64,000 nt of DNA from Tunturiibacter empetritectus (GCF_013410875.1 NZ_JACCCU010000001.1:2108001-2172000); one strand, 5' to 3'. Shown: positions 50,347 through 59,640, counted from the stretch's first letter. A program made the numbers and translations. Notes: a model not told the origin generated them from the letters alone.

Positions 50347-51573
50347 CTATGGGCGCTTTCTGGCCGGTTCCAGATTGGGAAGGAGCCAGGTGAGGAGGCC
50401 GATGGCGGGCAGGTAGGCGCAGAGCTGATAGACGTGGATGATGCTGGTGGCGTCGGCTACTTTGCCGAGAACGGCGGCGCCGATGCCTCCCATGCCAAAG
50501 GCGAAGCCGAAGAAGAGGCCGGAGATCATGCCTACGCGGCCGGGGACAAGCTCCTGCGCGTAGACGAGGATTGCTGAGAAGGCGGAGGCGAGGACGAAGC
50601 CGATGATGACGGTGAGGATGGCAGTCCAGAGCAGATTGGCGTGGGGCAGGATGAGGGTGAAGGGCAGGACGCCGAGGATGCTGACCCAGATGACGTACTT
50701 GCGGCCATAGCGGTCGCCTACGGGTCCGCCGATAAGGGTTCCGGCGGCGACTGCGGCGAGGAAGAGGAAGAGCAGCTCCTGCGAGGTGCGGACGGAGACC
50801 TGGAAGCGGCTGATGAGGTAGAAGGTGTAGTAGCTGGTGAGGCTGGCGAGATAGAAGTACTTCGAAAAGATGAGTGCGATGAGTACCGCGATGGCTCCGA
50901 TGACTTTGCCGCGGGAGAGGTGGGTGTGGGGAGTGACTTCGGGGCGCTTGTTGGCGGCGGTGTTGGCGTGGGTGGTGCGGTACCAGCGGCCAACCCAGAT
51001 GAGGATGCAGATGGCGAGGAGAGCAGGGATGGCGAACCAGGCCATGCCGATCTGTCCGCGCGGCAGGACGATGAAGGCTGCGAGGAGTGGGCCGATGGCT
51101 GAGCCGGCGTTTCCGCCAACCTGGAAGAAAGACTGCGCGAAGCCGTGATGACCACCGGAGGCCATGCGCGCGATGCGGGAGGATTCGGGGTGGAAGATGG
51201 CGGAGCCGATGCCGACAAAGGAGGCCGCAAAGATGAGCCATCCGAAGGTGGGTGCCACGGCGAGGAGGAGCAGGCCGGCAAGGGTGAAGGTCATGCCGAT
51301 GGGCAGAGCGAAGGGACGGGGAGTGCGGTCTCCCAGATGGCCGATGACGGGCTGAAGGAGAGAGGCGGTGATCTGGAAGGTGAGAGTGAGGATGCCGATC
51401 TGGGTGAAGTTGAGGTGGAAGGAGCTTTTAAGGATGGGATAGATGGAGGGCAGCAGGGACTGCACCATGTCGTTGAGGAGATGGCAGAAGCTAGCGGCAG
51501 TGAGGACGCGCAGCAGAGTCCGGGAGGAGGATGCGGCGGAGAGTGGGGTGGCTACGGTGGAGGTCTGACCCAT
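50347..51573 (-). CDS. MFS exporter of the fosmidomycin-resistance (Fsr) type
   Basis: The 408-residue product has twelve membrane helices and Fsr signatures: FCHLLNDMVQSLLPSIYPIL at the first helix, HLGDRTPRPFALPIGM loop, and FHPESSRIARMASGGHHGFA with QSFFQVGGNAGSAIGPLLAA. It is predicted to export fosmidomycin-like or other small compounds with proton antiport. Start at ATG 51573. It lies 66 bases upstream of the kinase start, on the same strand, possibly co-transcribed. Confidence 0.9.
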   Translation of the reverse strand: MGQTSTVATPLSAASSSRTLLRVLTAASFCHLLNDMVQSLLPSIYPILKSSFHLNFTQIGILTLTFQITASLLQPVIGHLGDRTPRPFALPIGMTFTLAGLLLLAVAPTFGWLIFAASFVGIGSAIFHPESSRIARMASGGHHGFAQSFFQVGGNAGSAIGPLLAAFIVLPRGQIGMAWFAIPALLAICILIWVGRWYRTTHANTAANKRPEVTPHTHLSRGKVIGAIAVLIALIFSKYFYLASLTSYYTFYLISRFQVSVRTSQELLFLFLAAVAAGTLIGGPVGDRYGRKYVIWVSILGVLPFTLILPHANLLWTAILTVIIGFVLASAFSAILVYAQELVPGRVGMISGLFFGFAFGMGGIGAAVLGKVADATSIIHVYQLCAYLPAIGLLTWLLPNLEPARKRP

Positions 51574-51699
51574 GGATTAAGGGTAGCGTGTCCGGGCAGG
51601 CATAGCTGTATAGATTTTTCCTATGAAGCCGGATAGTGAGTTGAGAGTTGTCTCGGCGACGAAGTCATCCTCGGTCATGTCAAATTCGATGTGCTTGGA

Positions 51700-51954
51700 T
51701 TAGTGGCGGGGGCCAGTGGGTTTTTCCCAGGGGCGGGGGTCGACGGGGTCGTCTTGCCATTTTTGGCGGCGGCCTACGAAGTACATGATGGCTCCGAAGA
51801 GGAACATGAGGAGACCCCAGGTGAGGTTGAGGTTAATGCCCATGGATTTTTCGTAGACGGCGGCGCTGTGGCGGGTGATGAGGCCGTAGACGCTCATGAG
51901 GCCGCCGATGAGCAGGAAGATCAGGCCGAGGGGGATGCGGATGTCTAGTCCCAA
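51700..51954 (-). CDS. Small membrane protein with two helices
   Basis: The 84-residue product has two membrane segments (IPLGLIFLLIGGLMSVYGLI and TWGLLMFLFGAIMYFVGRR) and a polar Pro/Asp-rich tail. It resembles short conserved membrane proteins known only as uncharacterised. The consistent topology and start MGLDIRIPLG support a real gene. It stands alone upstream of the MFS exporter. Confidence 0.7.
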   Translation of the reverse strand: MGLDIRIPLGLIFLLIGGLMSVYGLITRHSAAVYEKSMGINLNLTWGLLMFLFGAIMYFVGRRQKWQDDPVDPRPWEKPTGPRH

Positions 51955-52087
51955 GATGTGTCCTTTTCGTAGTTGAGGTTAATTATGCACCGAAGAGGAG
52001 CATGGCTATCCGTAAATCCCACAAAGGTGGTGCTCCGTTACACCCTGCGGCGTGGGACTATTCTTTGCGCCTCCCCGGAGCAAAAAC

Positions 52088-52261
52088 ATGATGCCGAAGT
52101 GTCCCGAATGTGTAAGTCAAGGTGAAGTGAGACGATCCCATCGTCATCCACTCGATAAACTACTTAGCCTGATCTTTCTGTTTCCGTTCCGATGTGACCG
52201 TTGCGATCGCCGTTTCTTTCGTTTTCAGAGGCCGGTGGATCAGCAGACGGTACCGAGATAG
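52088..52261 (+). CDS. Small zinc-ribbon protein
   Basis: The 57-residue product starts MMPKCPECVSQGEVRRSHRH at ATG 52088 with GGAG eight bases upstream and has a second CxxC pair in FRCDRCDRRFFRFQR. Two CxxC motifs about 30 residues apart with a hydrophobic stretch between (LLSLIFLFPF) form a zinc ribbon interrupted by a possible membrane-contact loop. I associate this pattern with short acidobacterial proteins of unknown role. The upstream frame start at 52052 is less likely. Confidence 0.65.
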   Translation: MMPKCPECVSQGEVRRSHRHPLDKLLSLIFLFPFRCDRCDRRFFRFQRPVDQQTVPR

Positions 52262-52354
52262 ATCAGCAACTCTGAAAACACGAAAGACAGTGCCGTCACC
52301 GTCTTCCATCTTCTGAATGGTTGATGGTAAGGGCTGCTTGTTGTTTTGGCATGA

Positions 52355-54196
52355 CTACGCGAAGACGAGGTTGAGGACGATGAGCATGGCGAGGACGACG
52401 AGGCCGAGGGTAGCGGGCTTCTGATACCAGCTGAGGTGGGTATCGATGGGCTTGGGAGTGAGGGAGTAGACGAGGCCTACCAGTTCAGGCTCGGGTCGGG
52501 GCTTAGTGACGAGGGAGACAGCGATAGTGACGAGCAGGTTGATGGTGAAGGCGAAGATGGCGGTCCAGAAGTTCTGCGCCATATCGCTGGGGTAGTGGTG
52601 GAGGATGGCGATCCAGCCGCCGTGGATGCCGGGGGACGCATCGGCTGGCAGGGTGAGGCCGTGGTGCACGAGAGCTGCGCCGGTGCCGGCGATCAATCCT
52701 GTAAACGCACCGTGGCCTGTCGTCCGCTTCCAGAACATGCCTAGCAGGAAGGTGGCGAAGAGGGGGGCGTTGACGATGGAGAAGACAAGCTGGAGCGCGT
52801 CCATGATGTTGTTGAAGTTAGTGACGAGGTAGGCGGCGCCGACGGAGAGGGCGACGCCTCCGATGGTGGCCATACGACCCATCCAGAGGTAGTGGGCGTC
52901 GGTTTCCTTTTTGTTGATGTAGGCTTGGTAGATGTCGTAGGTCCAGACAGTGTTGAAGGCGGTGACGTTGCCTGCCATGCCGGACATGAAGCTGGCGAGG
53001 AGGGCGGTCAGGCCTAGACCAAGGATTCCGGTTGGGAAGAAGTGGAGGAGCATGACGGGGATGGCGAGGTCGTAGTTATAGACGGGGTTGCCGTGGTTGT
53101 CGAGGACGGCCTGGCCGGTGACGGGGTTGGTCTTTTCGGGGATGATGCCGTGAGGGTGCTGGTCGTCGAGGGGTGGGGTGTAGAGGGCGGGCTCGGTGCC
53201 TTCGACGCCGTGATGGGTGACGGTGAGGGACTGGGTGACGACGGGTGTGGTCTGGCCTGCTCCGGCCATGTGGCTGGTGACCGTGACGGCGATGAGGCCG
53301 GGGAGGATGACCAGGAAGGGGAAGAACATCTTGGGGATGGCGGCGATGAGGGGGACGCGGCGGGCGGAGACTTCGGAGTCGGCGGCCATGGCCCGCTGGA
53401 TGACCAGGAAGTCGGTGCACCAGTAGCCGAAGGAGAGAACGAAGCCAAGGCCCATGGCGAGACCGACCCACTCGACGCCGAGGGTGTTGGTGGAGGCGTG
53501 GGCCATGCCGCGCCAGGAGTGGGTCATGGTGGCGGGGAGGGTTTGCTTGATTCCCTGCCAGCCGCCTACGTTGCGAAGGCCGATCCAGACCAGGGGGGCG
53601 AAGCCGGCGACGATGAGGAAAAACTGAAGGACCTCGTTGTAGATGGCGCTGGTAAGACCGCCGAGAAAGATATAGCCCAGCACAATAATTGCCGATAGGA
53701 AGACTGAGACGTGAAAGACATAGGCGTCGGGGATGATGCCGTGGAAGAGGCCGAGGGTTTGAATCAAAAGCGCCATGGCGTACATGGAGATGCCGGAGGA
53801 GAGCACGGTCATGATGGCGAAGGAGAAGGCGTTGACGGCGCGGGTCTTCTCGTCGAAGCGCATGCGGAGGTACTCGGGCACCGATCTCGCTTTAGACCCG
53901 TAGTAGAAGGGCATCATGAAGATGCCGACGAAGACCATCGCAGGGATGGCGCCGATCCAGTAGAAGTGGCTGGTGATGATGCCGTACTTGGCGCCTGAAG
54001 CGCCCATGCCGATGACCTCCTGGGCGCCGAGATTCGCGCTGATGAAGGCGAGTCCGCAGACCCAGGCCGGAATGGAGCGGCCGGCGAGAAAGAAATCGTT
54101 CGAGGTGCGCATGTAGCGCTTGAGGGCGAAGCCTATGCCCAGAACGAAGACGAAATAGACCAGCATGATGAGCCAGTCGATGATGGAGAGATTCAC
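52355..54196 (-). CDS. Sodium/solute symporter (SSS family)
   Basis: The product (613 residues from GTG 54196, AAGGG five bases upstream) is a large SSS permease with about 13-14 helices: NDFFLAGRSIPAWVCGLAFI, SANLGAQEVIGMGASGAKYG, ARSVPEYLRMRFDEKTRAVN, FLGGLTSAIYNEVLQFFLIV, FGYWCTDFLVIQRAMAADSE. It resembles the sodium/sugar (SGLT-like) branch. A long periplasmic insert of about 75 residues (near 310-385: TTPVVTQSLTVTHHGVEGTE, then NPVTGQAVLDNHGNPVYNYD) interrupts the helices, as seen in related soil bacteria. The upstream extension to 54295 has no family similarity. Confidence 0.9.
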   Translation of the reverse strand: MNLSIIDWLIMLVYFVFVLGIGFALKRYMRTSNDFFLAGRSIPAWVCGLAFISANLGAQEVIGMGASGAKYGIITSHFYWIGAIPAMVFVGIFMMPFYYGSKARSVPEYLRMRFDEKTRAVNAFSFAIMTVLSSGISMYAMALLIQTLGLFHGIIPDAYVFHVSVFLSAIIVLGYIFLGGLTSAIYNEVLQFFLIVAGFAPLVWIGLRNVGGWQGIKQTLPATMTHSWRGMAHASTNTLGVEWVGLAMGLGFVLSFGYWCTDFLVIQRAMAADSEVSARRVPLIAAIPKMFFPFLVILPGLIAVTVTSHMAGAGQTTPVVTQSLTVTHHGVEGTEPALYTPPLDDQHPHGIIPEKTNPVTGQAVLDNHGNPVYNYDLAIPVMLLHFFPTGILGLGLTALLASFMSGMAGNVTAFNTVWTYDIYQAYINKKETDAHYLWMGRMATIGGVALSVGAAYLVTNFNNIMDALQLVFSIVNAPLFATFLLGMFWKRTTGHGAFTGLIAGTGAALVHHGLTLPADASPGIHGGWIAILHHYPSDMAQNFWTAIFAFTINLLVTIAVSLVTKPRPEPELVGLVYSLTPKPIDTHLSWYQKPATLGLVVLAMLIVLNLVFA

Positions 54197-54540
54197 GGTA
54201 ACCCTTGTTGTTCTAATGCTGCTCGGCGCAGTTTTCGCTACGGGAAGTTGGATGGTACTGGGCCAACTGTAAATTGTTTTGGTATGGTCTTCCAAATTTT
54301 GTAGGGTGTTGGAGTAGGATTTCAGGGAGATTTAGACCTGAGACATGGACAAAATGTTGCAGGGATCTCACTTTTTTTCCTAAAGTAGAGAATCTGGTTA
54401 CCAACGTTTGATCGAGAGCGTGCATCACAAGGATTGAATTGGTCGGATCACCTGTGGCTGCAAGAGACGTGAATTTTCTGAAAAGAGGTTCTGAATTGGA
54501 TTTACTGGTGAACTCTCCTTTGGAGCAACCGACCTCTCGA
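54197..54540. other. Divergent promoter region
   Basis: About 340 bases between the symporter and the response-regulator gene. It carries AT-rich stretches such as AATTGTTTTGG and CACTTTTTTTCC, but no unequivocal -35/-10 pair. A TTG at 54496 with GAGG seven bases upstream could be the real start of the response regulator, in frame with it. Confidence 0.4.
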
Positions 54541-54936
54541 ATGCCGGCCACCCTTCTCCTTATCGATGACAATGCTGTACAGGCTGCGACCCGGCAGACG
54601 ATTTTGAAGCGGGCGGGGTACTTTGTAATTGCGGCTCTGAATCCGTCGCGGGCGCTGGAGCAGATTCAGCGGGGCGAATTTCCTGCAGAGATCGGGTTGG
54701 TGATTACGGACCACTTGATGCCGGGGATGACGGGTGCGGATTTTGTTCGCGCTTTGCGCAAGACCAATCCGGCGCTGCCTGTGCTGGTCATTAGCGGGCT
54801 ACAGGAGGCCGAAGAAGAGTACCGGGAGTTGAATGTGACGTTTCGGATGAAACCGCTGATGCCGGATCATCTGCTGGCGACTGTGCACGGCCTGGTGCGG
54901 GATGGACGGCGCGACTCGGACGTATTGCCACAGTAG
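54541..54936 (+). CDS. Single-domain response regulator
   Basis: The 131-residue product is a receiver domain: LLLIDDNAVQAATRQTILKR with the acidic pair, VITDHLMPGMTGADFVRALR with the acceptor Asp, LPVLVISGLQEAEEE with Ser in the switch position and FRMKPLMPDHL with the Lys followed by Pro. Output domain absent. ATG 54541 has no ribosome-binding site; TTG 54496 in the same frame has GAGG at seven bases and would add 15 residues. No histidine kinase is adjacent, so its partner is elsewhere. Confidence 0.85.
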   Translation: MPATLLLIDDNAVQAATRQTILKRAGYFVIAALNPSRALEQIQRGEFPAEIGLVITDHLMPGMTGADFVRALRKTNPALPVLVISGLQEAEEEYRELNVTFRMKPLMPDHLLATVHGLVRDGRRDSDVLPQ

Positions 54937-55081
54937 CGAGTTTAGTCTGTGGCTGTATTGCTTGGCTGTGGCCCATCGTGACTGGCGTGCTTCCTGTGGA
55001 CTTGTCCGGTAAACGATGCGTCCATCCATTGGTTGATTGCTGATACGCTCTGCGCTTGAGAGAATAAGGGCAGAGGAATTC

Positions 55082-57151
55082 ATGCGACTGCATCCTATGC
55101 CGGAGTTTGGTAGTTTTACGCTGTTGCTGGCTCTGGCACTGAGCGCTTACACGTTGGTAATAGGTGGGGTTGCGTTGTGGCGTACGCACGGGATGGCGGC
55201 GGGCGTCGACGGCGGCGCGAGGCGATTGGGGGAGACGGCTCGGCGGGCGGGGATATCCAGTTTCGTCGCACTGAGCAGCGCAGCGTTTGCGCTGGTGTGG
55301 GCTTCGTTTACCAACGACTATTCGGTCTCGTACATTCTGCACCACACGAATCGCGATTTGAATACGGCTTACAAGTTCTCTGCGCTGTGGTCGGGGCAGG
55401 AGGGTTCGCTGCTGCTTTGGGCTTGGCTGCTGAGTGCTTATGGATTTGTACTGCGGATGCGGCACAAGGTGGATGTGCGGCTGTCGGCGTTTGCTTCGAC
55501 GATTCTGGCTGGGATTCAGGTCTTCTTTCTGCTGCTGCTGAACTTTGCGGCTCCTCCGTTTGCGATTCAGCCAGGGCCGGTTGCTGCGGATGGGTTTGGG
55601 TTGAATCCGCTGTTGCAGTATCCGGAGATGGTGATTCATCCTCCAATGCTTTATTTAGGCTACGTCGGATTTTCTGTGCCGTTTGCGTTTGCGCTGGGTG
55701 CGCTGATGATGCGGTATCCGGGGGAGAAGTGGATTCACATCACGCGGCGCTGGACGATGGTGACGTGGCTGTTTTTGACGTGCGGGATCTTCCTGGGAGC
55801 GCACTGGGCTTATAGCGTGCTGGGCTGGGGCGGGTACTGGGGTTGGGATCCGGTGGAGAATGCGAGCCTGATGCCGTGGCTGACGGGGACGGCGTTTCTG
55901 CACTCGGTGATGATGCAGGAGAAGCGCGGGATGATGAAGAGCTGGAATGTGTGGCTGATCTTCTCGACGTTCATGCTGACGATTCTGGGGACGCTGCTGA
56001 CGCGGTCGGGGATTGTGAGCTCGGTGCATGCGTTTGCGCAGAGCTCGATTGGGGACTGGTTCTATGGGTTCATCCTGATTGTGTTTGCGGTGTGTTTGTT
56101 TACGTTCTTCAAGCAGCGGGATCATTTGAAGTCGGAGAACAGGCTGGAGTCGCTGGTGAGCCGCGAGTCTAGTTTTCTGTTCAACAATCTGATCCTGCTG
56201 GCGGCTTGTTTTACGGTGCTGTGGGGGACGCTGTTTCCGGTGCTGAGCGAGTATGTGCAGGGCACGAAGGTCACGATGGGTGCTCCGTTTTATAACCGCG
56301 TGAATCTGCCGATTGGATTGTTTCTGCTGTTTCTGACGGGGATTGGGCCGCTGCTGGCGTGGCGTTCGACTTCGCTGCGGTCGATTCGACGGAATTTTAT
56401 TCTGCCTTCGATTGCTATGGGCGTCGCGCTGGTGGTGTTAGTGGGCGTGGGCGTGAGGCCGTGGGCGGCTGGGGACGATTGGCAGGCTACGCTGTTTTCG
56501 CTGGTGACGTTTACGCTGGCGGCTGGTGTGATTACGGCGATTGGGGCGGAGTTTCTGCGCGGAGCGAATGTGGTTGCTACGCAGACGGGTAAGAACCTGG
56601 TGGCTTCTACGGTGCTGCTGGTGCGGCGGAATACGCGGCGCTATGGCGGGTATATTGTTCACTTCGGCATCGTGGTGATGTTTATCGGGATTGCCGGTGG
56701 GGCGTTCAACCAGTCGCATGAGCAGGAGATGGGCTTTGGCGATACGTTGAAGCTGGGCCCGTATCGGCTGGTGTGCAAGAGCTATACGCAGGACAGCAAC
56801 CGGAACTACGACACGGAGTATGCGTTGATGGATGTCTTCCGTGGGGGGAAGAAGATTACGCAGCTTGCTCCGGAGAAGCGGTTTTACATTGCGAGCCAGA
56901 CGTCGTCGACGATGGTGGCGTTGCACTCGACGCTGGCGAGCGATCTGTATGTGATCTATGAGGGGAAGAATCCTGATACGGATCGGCCGATCATCAAGGT
57001 GTTTCTGAATCCGCTGATGAACTGGATCTGGATTGGGGTTTTGATTGTGGTGGGGGGGACGTTCCTGGCGCTGGTGCCGAACCTTGCCCGGACCTCTGCG
57101 CGTGCGGCTGCGGAGACGCCGGTGATTAAGGCTGAGGTTCATCATGTTTGA
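55082..57151 (+). CDS. ccmF: Cytochrome c-type biogenesis protein CcmF
   Basis: The 689-residue product (ATG 55082, GAGG six bases upstream) has about 15 helices and the haem-handling WWD motif GWGGYWGWDPVENASLMPWL (about 248-267), the IHPPMLYLGYVGFS segment with a conserved His, and GTLLTRSGIVSSVHAFAQSS with another conserved His. It forms the haem-lyase complex with CcmH on the periplasmic side, attaching haem to apocytochromes c. It overlaps ccmH by eight bases. No ccmA-E genes lie within the window upstream. Confidence 0.94.
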   Translation: MRLHPMPEFGSFTLLLALALSAYTLVIGGVALWRTHGMAAGVDGGARRLGETARRAGISSFVALSSAAFALVWASFTNDYSVSYILHHTNRDLNTAYKFSALWSGQEGSLLLWAWLLSAYGFVLRMRHKVDVRLSAFASTILAGIQVFFLLLLNFAAPPFAIQPGPVAADGFGLNPLLQYPEMVIHPPMLYLGYVGFSVPFAFALGALMMRYPGEKWIHITRRWTMVTWLFLTCGIFLGAHWAYSVLGWGGYWGWDPVENASLMPWLTGTAFLHSVMMQEKRGMMKSWNVWLIFSTFMLTILGTLLTRSGIVSSVHAFAQSSIGDWFYGFILIVFAVCLFTFFKQRDHLKSENRLESLVSRESSFLFNNLILLAACFTVLWGTLFPVLSEYVQGTKVTMGAPFYNRVNLPIGLFLLFLTGIGPLLAWRSTSLRSIRRNFILPSIAMGVALVVLVGVGVRPWAAGDDWQATLFSLVTFTLAAGVITAIGAEFLRGANVVATQTGKNLVASTVLLVRRNTRRYGGYIVHFGIVVMFIGIAGGAFNQSHEQEMGFGDTLKLGPYRLVCKSYTQDSNRNYDTEYALMDVFRGGKKITQLAPEKRFYIASQTSSTMVALHSTLASDLYVIYEGKNPDTDRPIIKVFLNPLMNWIWIGVLIVVGGTFLALVPNLARTSARAAAETPVIKAEVHHV

Positions 57152-57758
57152 GTTTGCTGCGCGGGTGTCCGGACGGACGGGCTCACGACGCTCAGTCACC
57201 CCGCAAACGAAGACCTGTTTGCAGGGACCCCGATTCGTGCGGGCACTTCGTGTCTTGTGTACCCCTTCGGGTGCGGCTCCCGTTGGTCGCTTTCAGTTTC
57301 GTCGCTTTGTCGGTGCTGGTTTGGTTTGTTTGCTCGCAGTGGTGATGCTGGGGGCTACTCCTGCATCGCGATTCGACAAGGTGGGTCACGAGATGATGTG
57401 TGCCTGCGGATGCGGGCAGATTCTTCTGGAGTGCAACCACGTGGGGTGCCCGGATTCAGACAGGATGATTGGAGAGTTGCGCGACCAGATTGCGGGTGGA
57501 GGCTCTGACAGCGCGGTGATGAGCTGGTTCGAGACGAAGTATGGGGCGACGGTGCTGGCGGCGCCGATACGTGGGGGGTTCGATAACGTGGCGTGGATCG
57601 CGCCGATGGCGGTGTTCTTGCTCGCGACGATTGGAACGGGATTGCTGGTGAGGATGTGGTCGCAGCGATCGGCGCAGCGTCGGGCTGTGAGTGCGGCGGG
57701 GCCTGTGTTGGGTGGCGATGCTGTGCGCGAGCGGATTCGGCGGGAGACGGAGTACTGA
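57144..57758 (+). CDS. ccmH: CcmH-type cytochrome c maturation thiol protein with repeat-derived N-terminus
   Basis: The 204-residue frame starts at ATG 57144, overlapping ccmF. Core: hydrophobic segment FVGAGLVCLLAVVMLGATPA, then HEMMCACGCGQILLECNHVG with paired Cys residues (the apocytochrome-reducing site, here in the CxCGC form), LRDQIAGGGSDSAVMSWFET and a C-terminal membrane helix (VAWIAPMAVFLLATIGTGLL). Residues 8 to about 40 are encoded by dispersed repeat copy E, which shares a 42-base hairpin with copy C at 43443. So either the repeat inserted in the 5' end and remained in frame, or translation starts downstream of it at a non-ATG codon. Partner of CcmF. Confidence 0.82.
   Translation: MFEFAARVSGRTGSRRSVTPQTKTCLQGPRFVRALRVLCTPSGAAPVGRFQFRRFVGAGLVCLLAVVMLGATPASRFDKVGHEMMCACGCGQILLECNHVGCPDSDRMIGELRDQIAGGGSDSAVMSWFETKYGATVLAAPIRGGFDNVAWIAPMAVFLLATIGTGLLVRMWSQRSAQRRAVSAAGPVLGGDAVRERIRRETEY
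57165..57260 (+). repeat. Dispersed repeat copy E, inside ccmH
   Basis: GTCCGGACGGACGGGCTC, then CAGTCACCCCGCAAACG, CTGTTTGCAGGGACCCC, GATTCGTGCGGGCACTTCGTG. It aligns with copy C over about 90 bases including the inserted hairpin. It is the only copy overlapping a coding region. Confidence 0.85.
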
Positions 57759-57759
57759 G

Positions 57760-58053
57760 ATGGGCATGATCGCAGGTGTAATGCTGACGTTCGCGCTGTT
57801 TGGGTTTATCTTCTGGCCGGAGCGTAATCCTTTTGTTCAGGCGGATAAGACGCGGGTGGATTATCTGCGGGAACGGAAGGACGTTATCTATGAGAACCTG
57901 CGGGATCTGAACTTCGAGTATCTTGCTGGGAAGTATTCGGAGCAGGACTATGCGGAGCAGCGGGCTGGGCTTGAAGATGAGGCGGCGCGGGTGATTGCGG
58001 AGATGGAGGGGCTGGAGGCTCGTGGGGATTTTGGGCGGCGGAGTCGAGTTTGA
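57760..58053 (+). CDS. CcmI-like small membrane protein
   Basis: The 97-residue product starts at ATG 57760, two bases after the ccmH stop. It has one N-terminal membrane helix (MIAGVMLTFALFGFIFWP) and a cytosolic or periplasmic helical domain (VIYENLRDLNFEYLAGKYSE, QDYAEQRAGLEDEAARVIAE). The LxxLxxEYxxGKxSExDYxxxR pattern is what cytochrome c biogenesis CcmI-type proteins show after their first helices. A similar motif closes the next gene. It probably helps present apocytochrome to the CcmF/H complex. Confidence 0.72.
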   Translation: MGMIAGVMLTFALFGFIFWPERNPFVQADKTRVDYLRERKDVIYENLRDLNFEYLAGKYSEQDYAEQRAGLEDEAARVIAEMEGLEARGDFGRRSRV

Positions 58054-58280
58054 ACGACCGCGGATGCCGCGGATCTTGCGCGGATGCCGCTGGAGGAACG
58101 GCGTAACGGTGATACGGGGAATAAATGCTGATAAGAGCGGATTTGTTTGTTTTCGTTGCTTTAGGCAGGCGGCCTGGTTTGGGTTTGGCGACTGTTGATT
58201 TCGCGGATTTTGCGCGGTGCTGGGTTGCGATGCTTTTGCCAGCGTGTTTCTCTGCTGCCGGGTTGACGTAAACTTGAAGG

Positions 58281-59630
58281 GTGAGATACTTCCCTTCTTT
58301 TCTTCGACGTGTTGTTTTGGCTGCTGCTTTGGTGGCGACATTTTCCAGTCTGGCGTTTGCCGATTCGATCACCGGCACAGTTACAAATAAGACGACGAAC
58401 AAGCCTGCGGCTGGCGATGATGTGGTGTTGATTCGCCTACAGCAGGGTATGCAGGAGGCCACGCGGACCAAGACGGACGCGAAGGGTCGTTTCACGCTGG
58501 ATGTGCCGGCGAACGAGAGCCAGGCAATTCATCTGGTGCGGGTGACCCATGATAAGGCGAACTACTTTCGACCCGCGCCTCCGGGGACGCAGTCGGTTGA
58601 AGTGGATGTCTATAACGCTGCGGCAAAGGTTAAGGGTGTGAGCAGCGAGGCTGATGTGATGCGACTGCAGACGGACGAGAGCGGGAAGTCGCTGCGTGTG
58701 GTGGAGAATTTCTTTGTGAAGAACGAGTCGAGTCCTCCGTTGACGCAGTTCAGCGACAGACCGTTTGAGTTTTATCTGCCGGAGGGTGCGGTGGTGGAGG
58801 GGTCGGCTGCGCTGGCGCCGGGTGGGATGCCGGTGCAGGCTTCGCCAGTGCCGCTGGGAGAGCCGAATCACTATGCATTTATCTTTCCGATTCGGCCGGG
58901 CGAGACGCGGTTTCAGATTACGTACAAGCTGCCCTACAGCGGGAACCTGAAGTTTTCGCCTCGGGTGATGATGCCGACCGACACGATTGCGGTGATGATG
59001 CCGAAGAGCATGACGTTCAAGCCGGGACCTTCTGCACCGTATGCTCCGGTGACCGAAGAGACGACAGCGCAGACTTATGTGGCGCGGAATGTTGCTCCAT
59101 CTCAGGCGCTCGACTTTACGATCTCGGGTACGGGACAGATGCCGCGAGATACCGGTGCTGCGGCGACGGCGGGTGAGGGTGGAGAGCCGGCAGATGCTTC
59201 GGCACAGACGGGTGCGGGCGGGGCTACGAGTCCGGCGGCAAGCGATACGCGGCCGGGTGGCGGCCTGGGCACTCCGCTCGATCCTGAGGGAACGAACGAT
59301 CCCTGGGCCAAGTACAAGTGGTGGATTCTGGGTGGTCTTGGGCTGGTGCTGGCGGTGGGTGCGGGGGTGATGTTAAAGAATGGGCCTGCTGCTGCTGTGG
59401 GTGCGCCCGCTGAGGTTGCGGGTGGGAGTGGTTCCCTGGGAACTCCTGATTCCCTGCTTGCGGCGATGAAGGAGGAGTTGTTTTCGCTTGAGACCGATAA
59501 GTTACAGGGCAAGTTAACCGAGAGCGAGTATGTTGAGCAGAAGGCTGCGCTTGAGGTGGTGCTGCGCAGGGCATTAGCGCGTGGCGAACGGAGTAAAGAG
59601 ACGTCTGATGTGGCGGGACCCGTAGTCTGA
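58281..59630 (+). CDS. Membrane-anchored carboxypeptidase-regulatory-like domain protein
   Basis: The 449-residue product (GTG 58281) has a signal peptide (VVLAAALVATFSSLAFA), then a CarboxypepD regulatory-like beta-sandwich (DSITGTVTNKTTNKPAAGDD, RTKTDAKGRFTLDVPANESQ, about 27-105), a second beta region, a Gly/Ala/Thr-rich stretch, one membrane helix (WWILGGLGLVLAVGAGVML, about 345-365) and a helical tail (LFSLETDKLQGKLTESEYVE, QKAALEVVLRRALAR). The tail matches the motif in the CcmI-like gene 230 bases upstream, which ties it to the ccm cluster. It would display a beta-domain in the periplasm and a helical arm inside. Confidence 0.78.
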   Translation: MRYFPSFLRRVVLAAALVATFSSLAFADSITGTVTNKTTNKPAAGDDVVLIRLQQGMQEATRTKTDAKGRFTLDVPANESQAIHLVRVTHDKANYFRPAPPGTQSVEVDVYNAAAKVKGVSSEADVMRLQTDESGKSLRVVENFFVKNESSPPLTQFSDRPFEFYLPEGAVVEGSAALAPGGMPVQASPVPLGEPNHYAFIFPIRPGETRFQITYKLPYSGNLKFSPRVMMPTDTIAVMMPKSMTFKPGPSAPYAPVTEETTAQTYVARNVAPSQALDFTISGTGQMPRDTGAAATAGEGGEPADASAQTGAGGATSPAASDTRPGGGLGTPLDPEGTNDPWAKYKWWILGGLGLVLAVGAGVMLKNGPAAAVGAPAEVAGGSGSLGTPDSLLAAMKEELFSLETDKLQGKLTESEYVEQKAALEVVLRRALARGERSKETSDVAGPVV

Positions 59631-59640
59631 GGGACTGGCG

